Origin: Planococcus shenhongbingii
GTDB lineage: Bacteria; Bacillota; Bacilli; Bacillales_A; Planococcaceae
Reading direction: 5' to 3'
NCBI RefSeq assembly: GCF_030413635.1
Contig: NZ_CP129235.1
Coordinates: 2,418,001-2,482,000, forward strand
DNA length: 64,000 nucleotides
Shown here: in pieces, positions 35,467-44,528 of the stretch
Layout: each line of letters opens with the position of its first letter
How positions within the stretch are numbered: position 1 is the first letter of the stretch
Notes under the pieces: generated by a model
What the model saw: the letters and a program-made list of their open reading frames with translations, nothing else
Told to the model about the DNA's origin: nothing
Databases searched by the model: none
Position numbers and translations under genes: made by a program

Positions 35467-36312
35467 TTAAGGCAAAATTAACGTACTACCAACACTTATT
35501 TCGTTTGAAGTTAAACCGTTTGCTTGTTTGATCTTTTCAACTCCTGCATTTGCTCCTGCTGCTCCGTAGGCATTAACGGCAATCCGGTATAGGGTTTCGC
35601 CTGATTGGACCACATGTGTCTTTTGTGATAATTTTGCTTTCTCTTTGGCTTCTTTCTCTTTTTGGGCTGCTTGTTGTTCTTGCTGTCTTTTTGCTTCTGC
35701 TTCTGCTTCTGCTTTGGCTTTTACCTCTGCTTGAGCTTTTGCCTCTGCTTCTGCTTTGGCTTTTGCCTCTGCTTGAGCTTTGGCCTCTGCTTCTGCTTTG
35801 GCTTTTGCCTCTGTCTGAGCTTTGGCCTCTGCTTCTGCTTCTGCTTTGGCTTGGGCTTCAGCCTTAGCCTTTGCTTCTGCCTCCGCCTGTTCTTTTTCTT
35901 TAACAGCAGCTTCTTTTTTGGCTTGTTCTTTCTCGGCAGCCGCTTTTTGAGCTTTTGCTTCTTTAGCTTCTTTTTCCGCTAAAGCTTTCGGCTCTTCCTC
36001 TTTTTCTTCTCCTTCAACGGGAACAAGAGGAGTTTCAGATGCCGGCGGTGTTGTTTCCAGGCTGACTTGATCATTTACTGTGCTGGTAATTAATGTGTCG
36101 TTCGGCTCATGCAGAAAATATACGTATATAAGAAGTGTCACGGGGATTAACATGAAAATGAAAAACAATGTAGGCAGCAGCATGTTTTTGGTTTTTTTCG
36201 GTTTCTTATTGACCGCTTTACGCTGTGCCCTTCTTGAAGGAGCGGCAATGCTTTGAACTGGAATTTCCTGTCGGCCTTTTTCAATGGCTTTACGATAATT
36301 TTGTTTACCCAT
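35467..36312 (-). CDS. ypbE: LysM protein with long Ala/Lys/Glu repeat stalk (YpbE-like)
   Basis: 281 residues: basic cytoplasmic N-terminus, one transmembrane helix (about 44-66, MLLPTLFFIFMLIPVTLLIYVYFL), acidic stretch, then a stalk of AKAEAEAKAQ-type repeats (about 110-220) likely to form a long single helix or coiled coil, and a C-terminal LysM (HVVQSGETLYRIAVNAYG...NEISVGSTLILP, about 232-281) for binding peptidoglycan. Position beside recS matches YpbE. It probably tethers the membrane to the wall at a distance set by the stalk. Confidence 0.82.
   Translation of the reverse strand: MGKQNYRKAIEKGRQEIPVQSIAAPSRRAQRKAVNKKPKKTKNMLLPTLFFIFMLIPVTLLIYVYFLHEPNDTLITSTVNDQVSLETTPPASETPLVPVEGEEKEEEPKALAEKEAKEAKAQKAAAEKEQAKKEAAVKEKEQAEAEAKAKAEAQAKAEAEAEAKAQTEAKAKAEAEAKAQAEAKAKAEAEAKAQAEVKAKAEAEAEAKRQQEQQAAQKEKEAKEKAKLSQKTHVVQSGETLYRIAVNAYGAAGANAGVEKIKQANGLTSNEISVGSTLILP
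35690..35880. repeat. 42-bp coding minisatellite in the LysM stalk
   Basis: Blocks GCCTCTGCTTGAGCTTT(T/G) (18 nt) and GCCTCTGCTTCTGCTTTGGC TTTT (24 nt) alternate, giving a 42-bp, 14-residue unit repeated between two and three times plus partial units. Near-identical copies suggest recent slippage and in-frame length change. Confidence 0.7.
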
Positions 36313-36391
36313 AATCGACTACCCCTATCTTCTCTAATAACTCTATTATGCCGAAAATTTCCCATTTTGTAAATGAGATTTCCGAAAATTG

Positions 36392-37819
36392 TCATAAAGG
36401 CAATAGTGCATTCAGCCGATTTTCCCAATGCTGCAGCACAACTTTTTTGGGCTTAGGAGTCCGCTTGTCAAATACCGTGTAGTCGATGCCATCATTAACG
36501 CAGCAGTTTTCAGGTTTTTGTGCTAACTGCTGGTCAAAACATTCAATAATATACTGTCTGATGCATCCAGATAAGTTGACCAATCTCCTCATTTTATCCA
36601 CTTGCTTTATTTTTTCCTGCTGAAGAGTTTCCATTTGAAGCAATGTCTCAGCGACCGTCAGTTGACTAAGCCAATATTCGATGACCCGCAACGCAGTTTC
36701 TCTGACTGTGCCTGCCGCAACCAGCTGCTCTGCGGTAGAAATATTTGCTGCCACTTCCTGAATTTCATGCCTGGATGGCAATTCATCCATTACGAGGCTT
36801 AACATTAACCCCTCGTCTCCTTCTGCGTAAAGCAGCGTTGCCAGTGCGGCCCGTCCGTCACGCCCGGCTCTTCCCACTTCCTGCACATAGCCTTCTACAG
36901 AAGTGGGCAGTTGAAAATGGATAACATGGCGGATATTCGGTATATGAACGCCCATGCCGAACGCATTAGTTGAGCAGACCCAATCCAATTCTCCATTCTG
37001 GAATTGCTGCTGGACAAATACCCGATCCTGATGCTCCATGCCACCGTGATAATAGGAAGCCTGCAATCCCATCTCCATTAAAATTGCTGCCAGTTCCTGT
37101 GATTTTTTGCGTGTTCCCGCATAAATAATCCCCGGCCCTTCGCATTGCTGGACAAAAGAAGTCAGCCATTCCAGTTTCTCCTGCGACTTTTCAAATTTTT
37201 TAATATCATAAACTATATTTTTGCGATCCATCGGATGCGTGTATATATATGGATGGCTGATTTCCAAATATGTCTTGATTTCATTGGTCACTTTTTCTGT
37301 TGCAGTGGCAGTCAGCGCCAGAATTTGCGGATGTCCCAAGTCCGGCAAAATTTCCGCGATCCGCAAATAATCCGGGCGGAAATCAAAGCCCCATTGCGAA
37401 ATACAATGTGCTTCATCGGCTACCAGCAGCGAAACATGGATTTTTTTCAATTGCTTTTTGACAAAAGGCTGAACCAGCATTTCCGGGGAAATGAAAATAA
37501 ACCGATAGCTGCCAAGTGTATTCCAGATTTTTTCCCTTTCCTGCGGTTTCAGAAATGAATTGATTGCCACAACGGATTTTTCGCCCATTTTTTTCAACTG
37601 GGAAACTTGATCTTGCATTAACGACAATAGCGGCGAGACGATCAGCACACTTCCTGGCAAGAGATGGGCAGGCAACTGGTAACACATCGACTTCCCCATT
37701 CCCGTTGGCAACAAAGCGATGACATCTTCGCCTTTTACGATTTGTTCGATGACTTCTTTTTGGCCAGGGCGAAACGATGCAAAGCCATAAGTCTTAAAAA
37801 GCAATTCCTCCAGATTCAC
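36392..37819 (-). CDS. recS: RecQ-family DNA helicase RecS
   Basis: SF2 3'-5' helicase of 475 residues. Motifs: FRPGQKEVIEQIVKGED (motif 0), LLPTGMGKSMCYQLP (I), TATATEK (III region), VADEAHCISQWGFDFRPDY (II), YHGGM, STNAFGMGV, EVGRAGRDGR (VI). A short C-terminal zinc-type region with CIRQYIIECF and ENCC is present but no HRDC domain, as in the short B. subtilis RecS. Overlaps ypbB by 4 nt, a conserved pair. Confidence 0.93.
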   Translation of the reverse strand: MNLEELLFKTYGFASFRPGQKEVIEQIVKGEDVIALLPTGMGKSMCYQLPAHLLPGSVLIVSPLLSLMQDQVSQLKKMGEKSVVAINSFLKPQEREKIWNTLGSYRFIFISPEMLVQPFVKKQLKKIHVSLLVADEAHCISQWGFDFRPDYLRIAEILPDLGHPQILALTATATEKVTNEIKTYLEISHPYIYTHPMDRKNIVYDIKKFEKSQEKLEWLTSFVQQCEGPGIIYAGTRKKSQELAAILMEMGLQASYYHGGMEHQDRVFVQQQFQNGELDWVCSTNAFGMGVHIPNIRHVIHFQLPTSVEGYVQEVGRAGRDGRAALATLLYAEGDEGLMLSLVMDELPSRHEIQEVAANISTAEQLVAAGTVRETALRVIEYWLSQLTVAETLLQMETLQQEKIKQVDKMRRLVNLSGCIRQYIIECFDQQLAQKPENCCVNDGIDYTVFDKRTPKPKKVVLQHWENRLNALLPL

Positions 37820-38841
37820 GGCTGTTCCTCCTTTAAAGCTAATGCCAGGCGAATTTGAAAATAACTGGCATCCGGCAATTCTTCTTTAATGTCCCTCAAA
37901 CGTTTTGTTTTCCTGTTTTTGCTCACTGCGACTATCTTTTCATAAAGGCTTTTTGATAAAAAAGCCGTGTAATTGAAAAATGGATCATTCATGGCAAGTT
38001 CCACAAAATGGTCTTCAATGGTGCTTGTCTTCAATTGGCGAACTGCGGCAATCTCTTCGAGCGAGAGGCCTTTTTCAAACAATTTTAAAGTTCTTTGCGT
38101 GGATTCTGTCAAGACTGACCTTTGTACAATGTTCTCAGTTAATCCGCTAAGCAAAGGGAAGTTTTCCATTTCAATCACATCGATCCAGGCATGCAGCGCT
38201 TCAACTGCCGCTAATTGGGCATCCAGAATATGCAGACCGTGCGCGGAAGCGATCTGCTCCCATGTCAGCCCACTCCATCCAAGACCGGTTAAACGCTGCA
38301 TAACAATCATTTTTTGCTGTTCGCTAATACTGGCTATTTGCAGGCTATTGACCATCTCTGTTTTAAAAGCCCGGACTGCTGAAAGCTCCCGAAAATTGAT
38401 TTTCTTCAAATATCTTTTGACCCACGATTGAAGGTCTTCTGCATTATGTACAGGATCAAACCGGTTGATCTGCTGGCTTGTATAGGATAAGGTTTGCACC
38501 ACCAAAGACAGACGGTTTAAGAAAACCGCTTCATTGCCCCGGTATTTCCACCCATTAAAACGGGATGCCGGAATATCCATAGCAAGTGCTTTTTCGGTCA
38601 AATCGATGACTTCGTCGTTCGCTTTCAATAATTGCTGGCGGAAAAGGCGCTGGATCACTTCATCGTACAATTGTTTTTCCAGTTTCGGCATTACTGCAAA
38701 ATACGGATAAAGGCCATAATAACCAATGTCCTGAATGGTCTGACCGGATTTTTTCCCTTTGATCAAGTGAAATGGAGAAGAGATTGTCCGCTCCAGATTC
38801 ACAGCCTTCATAATGGTAATTACAAGCTCTTCAAATAACAA
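37816..38841 (-). CDS. ypbB: Helix-turn-helix / RQC-like protein YpbB
   Basis: A 341-residue protein with NLERTISSPFHLIKGKKSGQTIQDIGYYGLYPYF, matching the YpbB N-terminus I recall. C-terminal HTH-like part (LFEKGLSLEEIAAVRQLKTSTIEDHFVE, about 250-285) resembles the winged or HTH segment found at RecQ C-termini. It probably works with RecS as a split helicase partner. Start at the TTG 38839-38841, with AGGGGG 8 nt before it; no ATG fits. Divergent from fer. Confidence 0.82.
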   Translation of the reverse strand: MLFEELVITIMKAVNLERTISSPFHLIKGKKSGQTIQDIGYYGLYPYFAVMPKLEKQLYDEVIQRLFRQQLLKANDEVIDLTEKALAMDIPASRFNGWKYRGNEAVFLNRLSLVVQTLSYTSQQINRFDPVHNAEDLQSWVKRYLKKINFRELSAVRAFKTEMVNSLQIASISEQQKMIVMQRLTGLGWSGLTWEQIASAHGLHILDAQLAAVEALHAWIDVIEMENFPLLSGLTENIVQRSVLTESTQRTLKLFEKGLSLEEIAAVRQLKTSTIEDHFVELAMNDPFFNYTAFLSKSLYEKIVAVSKNRKTKRLRDIKEELPDASYFQIRLALALKEEQP

Positions 38842-38866
38842 GAGTGGACCCCCTAGCGTTTTTTGG

Positions 38867-38895
38867 TTGAAAAACAAGGCAAACACCTTTAGAAT
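38867..38895 (+). promoter_or_regulatory. Promoter for fer
   Basis: -35 TTGAAA (38867-38872), 17-nt spacer, -10 TAGAAT (38890-38895). AAGGAGAGGA follows at about 38931-38940 as ribosome site. Confidence 0.65.
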
Positions 38896-38915
38896 GAATA
38901 CGGTAGTATAACTGA

Positions 38916-39200
<285 letters not shown>

Positions 39201-39210
39201 GTCCGGATAT

Positions 39211-39261
39211 TAAAACAGGCGTTCACGAAAGCAAAGGTGCTTTCGTGAACGCCTGTTTTTT
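39211..39261. terminator. Strong bidirectional terminator, fer / ribU
   Basis: 21-bp perfect stem (39213-39233 with 39238-39258), loop AAGG, T-run at the end; serves convergent fer and ribU. Confidence 0.9.
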
Positions 39262-39264
39262 CAT

Positions 39265-39843
39265 TTATCGGTAATAAAGCCGCTGCTTCTCGATCCATGA
39301 ATGCATACTGCTGAACATCAGCAGCACGACAGCTGTGAGAATCAGGCCTTTAATCAGGTTGAAAGGTAAGATCCCGAGAACAATTGTGCCGAAAAGAACA
39401 CTGCCGGTTTCTGCAGGCATGTTCAGGAAGTACGAGTACATTGGCAAAAACACTAAATAGTTCAGCAGGCTCATGCCGATTGCCATTGACAATGTTCCTG
39501 CAGCCAAGCCGAAGATCATGCCTTTTTTAGTCGCCATTTTATGGTAGATGACGTAGACCGGCAAGATAAACAAGAGACTCGTCACAAAATTCGCCATATG
39601 GCCGACTGGAACTCCAGTTGGGCTTCCAGCAAAAAGCCAATCCAAAGCGTTTTTGAAAAACGCAACTAAGATCCCTGCAACAGGACCCATTGTAATGGCG
39701 GCAATCAAAGCCGGCACATCACTAAAATCAACTTTCAAGAATGCAGGTAACGCCGGTAACGGGAAGTTGAAAAGCATTAAAATAAATGAAATACTGCTCA
39801 ACATTCCAATTACAATCATGGATTGTAACTTCTTATTCTTCAT
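39265..39843 (-). CDS. ribU: Riboflavin ECF transporter, substrate-binding S component
   Basis: RibU (FmnP/YpaA) captures riboflavin in the membrane for the ECF module. 192 residues with about six helices; MIVIGMLSSISFILMLFNFPLP, FLKVDFSDVPALIAAITMGPVAGILVAFFKNALDWL and SGSPTGVPVGHMANF-like loop (here AGSPTGVPVGHMANF) are diagnostic. ATG at 39841-39843 with AGGAGAGAGG upstream. Controlled by an FMN riboswitch and terminator just upstream; no riboflavin synthesis operon is present nearby. Confidence 0.95.
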   Translation of the reverse strand: MKNKKLQSMIVIGMLSSISFILMLFNFPLPALPAFLKVDFSDVPALIAAITMGPVAGILVAFFKNALDWLFAGSPTGVPVGHMANFVTSLLFILPVYVIYHKMATKKGMIFGLAAGTLSMAIGMSLLNYLVFLPMYSYFLNMPAETGSVLFGTIVLGILPFNLIKGLILTAVVLLMFSSMHSWIEKQRLYYR

Positions 39844-39900
39844 ATTCCTCTCTCCTTGTAGTGATTCACCAGAAGAAAGGCTTGGACAATGCGGCCCCAT

Positions 39901-39931
39901 AATAAAACCCTTAAGCGAAATCACTTAAGGG
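39901..39931 (-). terminator. Riboswitch-controlled terminator of ribU
   Basis: Minus strand CCCTTAAG, loop TGATTTCG, CTTAAGGG, then TTTTATT; sits between the FMN aptamer and ribU, the expected expression platform. Confidence 0.8.
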
Positions 39932-39987
39932 AGAAAAGGCACACTTAATAAGCGTTGCACCGAATAAACGGCGACACACGTCCGCAC

Positions 39988-40118
39988 CTTCACCTTCTCC
40001 CATCCAGACTATACTGTCGGCTTTGGAATCTCACCAAATCCTGCTTTTTACGGCTCGCGGGCTTATGAATAATTACATTCACTTACCGCCGGTAGGGACT
40101 CTCACCCTGCCCCGAAGA
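39988..40118 (-). ncRNA. FMN riboswitch (RFN element)
   Basis: Minus strand shows all conserved blocks in order: CTTCGGGGCAGGGTGAGAGT, CCCTACCGGCGGT, AGCCCGCGAGC, GCAGGATTTGGTGAGATTCC, AAAGCCGACAGT, AGTCTGGATGGGAGAAGGTG. FMN binding should favour the downstream terminator and lower ribU expression. Confidence 0.96.
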
Positions 40119-40143
40119 TGAATCGATATTTTGTTATAGCCTA

Positions 40144-40172
40144 ATATTAGTATAAAAAAGACACCTTGTAAA
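40144..40172 (-). promoter_or_regulatory. Promoter for the ribU riboswitch transcript
   Basis: Minus strand -35 TTTACA (40167-40172), 17-nt spacer, -10 TAATAT (40144-40149). The -35 lies inside the loop of the rsiX terminator. Confidence 0.55.
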
Positions 40173-40200
40173 CATAATTGTTTTGTAAAGTGTCTTTTTT
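40154..40200 (-). terminator. Terminator behind rsiX
   Basis: AAAAAAGACAC (40154-40164) with GTGTCTTTTTT (40190-40200); 25-nt loop. Functions in either direction by sequence. Confidence 0.65.
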
Positions 40201-40205
40201 AGCAA

Positions 40206-41411
40206 TTATTTTATTGTCCAAGGGGTTTTGTTGGCTGATACCGGAGTATCCAGAGGTTGGGTAAGATCAAAACCCAGCCATTCTGATTGTTTCACGTTAA
40301 CCAATTGCACTCTTTTCCCATATGCTTTAGCAGTTAAAGACAGACTTTCAATCATTCTTTTGGCATCCACATCTTCCATCGCTTCTAAATCAAACGGCTC
40401 CTCAAATTCAATCTGGACTACATCATCCATTTCAGATACCGTAAAATCCAAACCTTCCGGCAAGGTGCTTTTTTGAAAATCATTCGGTGAAGCTGTCATT
40501 GATTCGAATGCTTCAGTGGCCGTTTCCAACGGCATGCCGTATCCAGGAACGAGATACGTATTTCCTGCTGCTGTTGTATAAGCATAAAAAGCGACATTTT
40601 TCACATCAGTTATGACCGGCTCCATTGGGCCGATTTGATTGAACTCAGCCGGGCTTCCGTCTTCATTTAAAACTGCGACTTGGCCTGCATCTCTGAAAGT
40701 TTCCTGCAGTGAGGCGATATAGACCCCGATACTGGCAGAAGCGAGGTCGTATTGATGATCATTCGGCAGGACATGCTGTGCTCCTTCAGCCTCCATCGTG
40801 ATGGTCCCTAAATAAGGATGGTATTCATCGAACCCTAGAGCTTTTTCGTCTAGATGGCTGGCGTAGTAATTATAAAGTTCAACGGTATTGGGATTTTCCA
40901 TTCCCAAATCTTCAGCAATTTGTTCATTGGGTATTAAAAAAGAAAGTGGAATGACGTAAGCATTTTCAGTAAAGCCGATGGTGAATAGGGTATGGCCGGC
41001 TAAGTCTTCCTCATAAACGGAAGTGCGGGTTGCTTCAACGCCTTCTTCAACCGCAAAAGTGTTGGTATCGGCTGAATCCGCGTTTCCTGTTGCTGCTTCT
41101 TCTTGAATGCTCTTATCCTCCGCCAGTTCTGCGGACGACTCGGCAGATTGTTCAGCACCGCTTTCTGTACTCATTTCATTTTGTGCAGTGTTTATGCCGC
41201 TTTGGCTTAGTATGGAGGCAACGAGAATGCCTATCGTGATAAAAGCAAGGACCGCTACCAGCAAAGGCAGCCATTGCTTGTTCTTTTTGCGTGCAGGAGT
41301 TTTTAGGGCCAAACGGTTATAGACTTCTTCTTTTGGCCGTTCATCCTGGATTGTGGGGAAATCCCGTAACAAACTTTCGATGCGCTCATCATCCCAGTTG
41401 TTATTCAGCAT
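40206..41411 (-). CDS. rsiX: Anti-sigma-X factor RsiX
   Basis: 401 residues: cytoplasmic N-terminal sigma-binding part (WDDERIESLLRDFPTIQDERPK), one transmembrane helix (about 47-70, WLPLLVAVLAFITIGILVASIL), a low-complexity acidic/serine linker (about 80-130) and a large extracellular domain with GerMN-like repeats. The ATG at 41409-41411 (GGGGGAG upstream) overlaps the sigX end by 11 nt, so sigma and anti-sigma are translationally coupled. Position after resE-sigX is as in B. subtilis. Confidence 0.87.
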   Translation of the reverse strand: MLNNNWDDERIESLLRDFPTIQDERPKEEVYNRLALKTPARKKNKQWLPLLVAVLAFITIGILVASILSQSGINTAQNEMSTESGAEQSAESSAELAEDKSIQEEAATGNADSADTNTFAVEEGVEATRTSVYEEDLAGHTLFTIGFTENAYVIPLSFLIPNEQIAEDLGMENPNTVELYNYYASHLDEKALGFDEYHPYLGTITMEAEGAQHVLPNDHQYDLASASIGVYIASLQETFRDAGQVAVLNEDGSPAEFNQIGPMEPVITDVKNVAFYAYTTAAGNTYLVPGYGMPLETATEAFESMTASPNDFQKSTLPEGLDFTVSEMDDVVQIEFEEPFDLEAMEDVDAKRMIESLSLTAKAYGKRVQLVNVKQSEWLGFDLTQPLDTPVSANKTPWTIK

Positions 41412-41934
41412 TCGCTTCTCCCCCTTCCTTAGAAGATAATTTTTCACGCAATGATTTTATTGCGCGATGCTGGGTGGTTTTCACTTTTCCTTCTGTCCAC
41501 CCTAAAACTTCCGCGGTTTCAGCTATGGATAAGTCCTGGAAATAGCGCATGATAATCACCATCTTCTGATCGCCTGTGCATAAATCCAGCGTTTTATAAA
41601 GCAATATTTTATCTTCATTCAGCGAAGCTACTTCTTCCGGAATACGCTCAGAAGAGATTAGCTGCTGCGTTTCCCAATCGAAATGGTCTGCTGAATGCTT
41701 TTTTCGAACCGCCGTTTTACGGAAGTGGTCAATCGCTACATTTTTGGCGATGGAAAAAAGCCAGGTTTTTTCTGAACTTTTTCCTTCAAACCGATCATAA
41801 GCTTTAAAGACACGGATATAAACTTCGTGCATTAAGTCTTCAGACAAATGCCGGTTTTTCACCAGATAAATGAGGAATTGAAACACATCTTGATGATATT
41901 CATCGTACAAGCGATGGAAAACGGAGTCGTCCAT
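41401..41934 (-). CDS. sigX: ECF sigma factor SigX
   Basis: A 177-residue sigma-70 family protein with only regions 2 (VFQFLIYLVKNRHLSEDLMHEVYIRVFKAYDRFEGKS, SEKTWLFSIAKNVAIDHFRK) and 4 (DQKMVIIMRYFQDLSIAETAEVLGWTEGKVKTTQHRAIKSLR). In B. subtilis SigX governs envelope charge and cationic peptide resistance genes. The upstream region carries a TGTAAC-N16-CGAC promoter of the SigX class, so it is probably autoregulated. Confidence 0.92.
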   Translation of the reverse strand: MDDSVFHRLYDEYHQDVFQFLIYLVKNRHLSEDLMHEVYIRVFKAYDRFEGKSSEKTWLFSIAKNVAIDHFRKTAVRKKHSADHFDWETQQLISSERIPEEVASLNEDKILLYKTLDLCTGDQKMVIIMRYFQDLSIAETAEVLGWTEGKVKTTQHRAIKSLREKLSSKEGGEANAE

Positions 41935-41958
41935 ACACTCCCTCCATTCTTTGAATTA

Positions 41959-41984
41959 GTCGTCTCTAATCGCAAAAAGTTACA
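41959..41984 (-). promoter_or_regulatory. SigX-type autoregulatory promoter of sigX-rsiX
   Basis: Minus strand TGTAAC (41979-41984), 16-nt spacer, CGAC (41959-41962), 25 nt before the sigX start. This fits the ECF SigX pattern (TGTAAC/CGAC). The -35 overlaps the resE stop codon. Confidence 0.7.
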
Positions 41985-43761
41985 TCTTCTTCAGAGGCAG
42001 CAAGAAGATGAAAGAAGTGCCTTCCCCGACCTTGCTCTCGGCATAAATTTTACCGTCGTGTCCATTGATGATATTGCTGGCTATCGCAAGCCCTAAACCT
42101 GTTCCGCCTTTGCCTAATGTTCTGGCTTTATCGGCTTTATAAAAGCGTTCAAACACATATTGCAAGTCTTCTTCCGGTATTCCGACTCCTGTGTCATTGA
42201 TGGATACCTTGGCATATCCCTGTTCTTGTTCGACCTTGACGACCACTTGTCCTCCTGCCGGCGTATGCCGCAGTGCATTATCGATTAAATTGGTCATCAC
42301 TTGCTCGATGCGGTCTTCATCAATTTCAGCAGCTGCCCAATCATCCAACTCGGTCGTAAATGAAAGCTGAATGCCTGTTTCTTTGGCTGCCTGGGAAAAT
42401 TTTACCGTCATTCGTTCAATTACTTCATTGAATTGTACCAGTTCTTTGTAAAGCCGCATATAGCCTGATTCCATGCGGGCAAGATTCAGGAGATCTGTGA
42501 CGAGGCGGCCCATCCGCTGGGATTCCTCGTAAATGATTTTGGTCATCTCGCGCCGTTCCTCTTCTGTCGCACCTACGTCATCAAGAAGCGCTTCACTATA
42601 GCCTTGGAGCATGGCAATCGGCGTACGCAGCTCATGGGAAACATTTGCGATGAAGTCTTCCCGCAGTTTTTCAAGGCGATGCTGCTCCGTCATATTGTGA
42701 AGGACTGCTACTGCTCCGCGGATTGAATCCCCGCTGTAGAGCGGGCTGAAAGAGATGGCATAGTATGCGCCTTCCATTTCCAATTCTTCTTCGATTTCTT
42801 CTTCATAATCCAGCACATGTTCGAGCATGTGGATCATTTCAGAAGGCAGCGGTTCCCCTTTTTCCACGCCTCTTTTCATCAGCCATTGCTGTAAAAGTTT
42901 TTCGGCTGGCGGATTGCTTAAGAGAATGGTGCCATCCCGGTTAAACGTAATAACCGCATCAGCCATCGACGTCAAGATGCTCGAGAGCTGCTCTTTTTCT
43001 TGGTTGATCACTTCCACATGGTGTTTCAGCTGTCGGCCCATCTGATTAAAAGCTGTTGCCAGCTGGCCAATTTCATCACTGGAAGCCGCTCGCACTTTCG
43101 TATCGAAATTCCCTTTTGCCAGCTCAAACGCCCCTTCACGCATTTTGCGGAGCGGAGAAGTGATGCGGGTAGAAAGGAAGAAAGCAAAAAATGTCGTCAG
43201 TAAAAATGCGATAAATGCCGATAAGAAGACAATATTCGTGGTTCGCTCAGCTGTACGGTCCATGACTTCAAGCGATTGGTAGATAAACACGGTGCCGTGT
43301 TCTTGTTCGACTGTCTGGAGCGGGCTCGCGAGTACAATATATGACTCCATCCGATCTTCCTGAGTCAAAGAAGGAAGCAGCATTTCTTTCATGACGGTCT
43401 CGTCCGTCTCAAAAACTTTTTGAAAATCAGGCTCATTTAAAATAGCTTCCCGCAGCTGTTCCCCATTAATGCCGTTATGGATGTAATAAGTGCTTTCATG
43501 GGGCGCTTCTGCAATGACAGCGTTCGTTTCCGGCCCAAGGATATCATCAATAACATTCAAGGAAATATTGACTTCTGCATGATCATTGAAAATCCGCGCA
43601 ATCGTGGCCGCTTCTTTTGTCAGGGTCTCCTCTACCGCTTCACTGTGATAGTTGCCGAGAAACTCCAGCAGCAAAACCGTCACAATAAAAAGGACAAAGG
43701 AAACGAGAAGCAGTATTGTGATCCACAGCTTCCCGACTACACTATTCCATATTCTATTCAT
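41980..43761 (-). CDS. resE: Sensor histidine kinase ResE
   Basis: 593-residue membrane kinase: helix 1 at about 11-34, extracellular sensor about 38-175, helix 2 about 177-199, HAMP (about 200-250), PAS (about 256-355), HisKA with phospho-acceptor His376 (ANVSHELRTPIAML), and the HATPase with NLIDNALRHTPAGG, DTGVGIPEEDL and GKGGTGLGLAIA. It phosphorylates ResD in response to oxygen limitation or redox state in relatives. Overlaps resD by 8 nt. Confidence 0.93.
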   Translation of the reverse strand: MNRIWNSVVGKLWITILLLVSFVLFIVTVLLLEFLGNYHSEAVEETLTKEAATIARIFNDHAEVNISLNVIDDILGPETNAVIAEAPHESTYYIHNGINGEQLREAILNEPDFQKVFETDETVMKEMLLPSLTQEDRMESYIVLASPLQTVEQEHGTVFIYQSLEVMDRTAERTTNIVFLSAFIAFLLTTFFAFFLSTRITSPLRKMREGAFELAKGNFDTKVRAASSDEIGQLATAFNQMGRQLKHHVEVINQEKEQLSSILTSMADAVITFNRDGTILLSNPPAEKLLQQWLMKRGVEKGEPLPSEMIHMLEHVLDYEEEIEEELEMEGAYYAISFSPLYSGDSIRGAVAVLHNMTEQHRLEKLREDFIANVSHELRTPIAMLQGYSEALLDDVGATEEERREMTKIIYEESQRMGRLVTDLLNLARMESGYMRLYKELVQFNEVIERMTVKFSQAAKETGIQLSFTTELDDWAAAEIDEDRIEQVMTNLIDNALRHTPAGGQVVVKVEQEQGYAKVSINDTGVGIPEEDLQYVFERFYKADKARTLGKGGTGLGLAIASNIINGHDGKIYAESKVGEGTSFIFLLPLKKM

Positions 43762-44470
43762 TTCCTACCTCGAATTTATAACCAACGCCCCAAACGGTGA
43801 CGATCATTTTTGCAGCGGATTCCGACACACGATTCAATTTCTCTCTCAATCGTTTCACATGGGTATCCACTGTCCGTAAATCGCCAAAGAAATCGTAATG
43901 CCAAACTTCTTTCAGTAAATGTTCCCGGTCAAACACTTTATCCGGTGATTTAGCCAGGAAGTAAAGCAATTCATATTCTTTTGGAGTTAAATTCACTTCT
44001 ACATTATCCGCCGTTACGCGGTGAGCATCATGATCAATCGTCAAATGCGGAAAAACAACCAAATCTTTCGATACAGATGAATTGGCGGCAGGCGAGTACG
44101 CTGAAGAACGGCGCAGAATCGCTTTTACGCGCAGCACGACTTCCCGGGGACTGAACGGCTTGACGATATAATCGTCCGCACCAGATTCAAATCCCTGGAC
44201 TCGGTTGGCTTCTTCTCCTTTAGCCGTCAGCATGATAATCGGAGTCATTTTCTTTTCGCGCAGTTCCGTGCTGACTTCAATGCCGTCTTTTTCCGGCATC
44301 ATTAAATCCAACAAGATGCAGTGATAGTCTTTTTCCATTGCCATTTCCAAGGCTTGGGCACCATTTTCCGCTTCTTCTACGATATATCCTTCCCGCTCCA
44401 GATACATTTTCAATAAGCGGCGAATTCTTTCTTCATCATCAACAACCAATACGGTAATTTCTTCCGACAT
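43754..44470 (-). CDS. resD: Response regulator ResD
   Basis: OmpR-family regulator of 238 residues. Receiver domain with acidic pocket DDEE (residues 11-14), phosphorylation site Asp55 (CILLDLMMPEKDG) and Lys in MLTAKGEE; winged-helix output domain from about 140 (EYELLYFLAKSPDKVFDREHLLKEVW, VDTHVKRLREKL, VWGVGYKFE). Targets in relatives include qcrABC and resABC, both in this window with matching upstream motifs. Separated from resC by a terminator. Confidence 0.93.
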   Translation of the reverse strand: MSEEITVLVVDDEERIRRLLKMYLEREGYIVEEAENGAQALEMAMEKDYHCILLDLMMPEKDGIEVSTELREKKMTPIIMLTAKGEEANRVQGFESGADDYIVKPFSPREVVLRVKAILRRSSAYSPAANSSVSKDLVVFPHLTIDHDAHRVTADNVEVNLTPKEYELLYFLAKSPDKVFDREHLLKEVWHYDFFGDLRTVDTHVKRLREKLNRVSESAAKMIVTVWGVGYKFEVGNE

Positions 44471-44528
44471 AGTAACCCCTCCAACTTTTGTCTCTTATCT
44501 TTCATTGTACCGCCAACATTTGTAAAAA

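Noticed and set aside
35616-35982. Leu- and Cys/Phe-rich plus-strand ORFs opposite the LysM gene
   Set aside because: Mirror-strand shadows of the Ala/Lys/Glu repeat; low complexity and no start signals.
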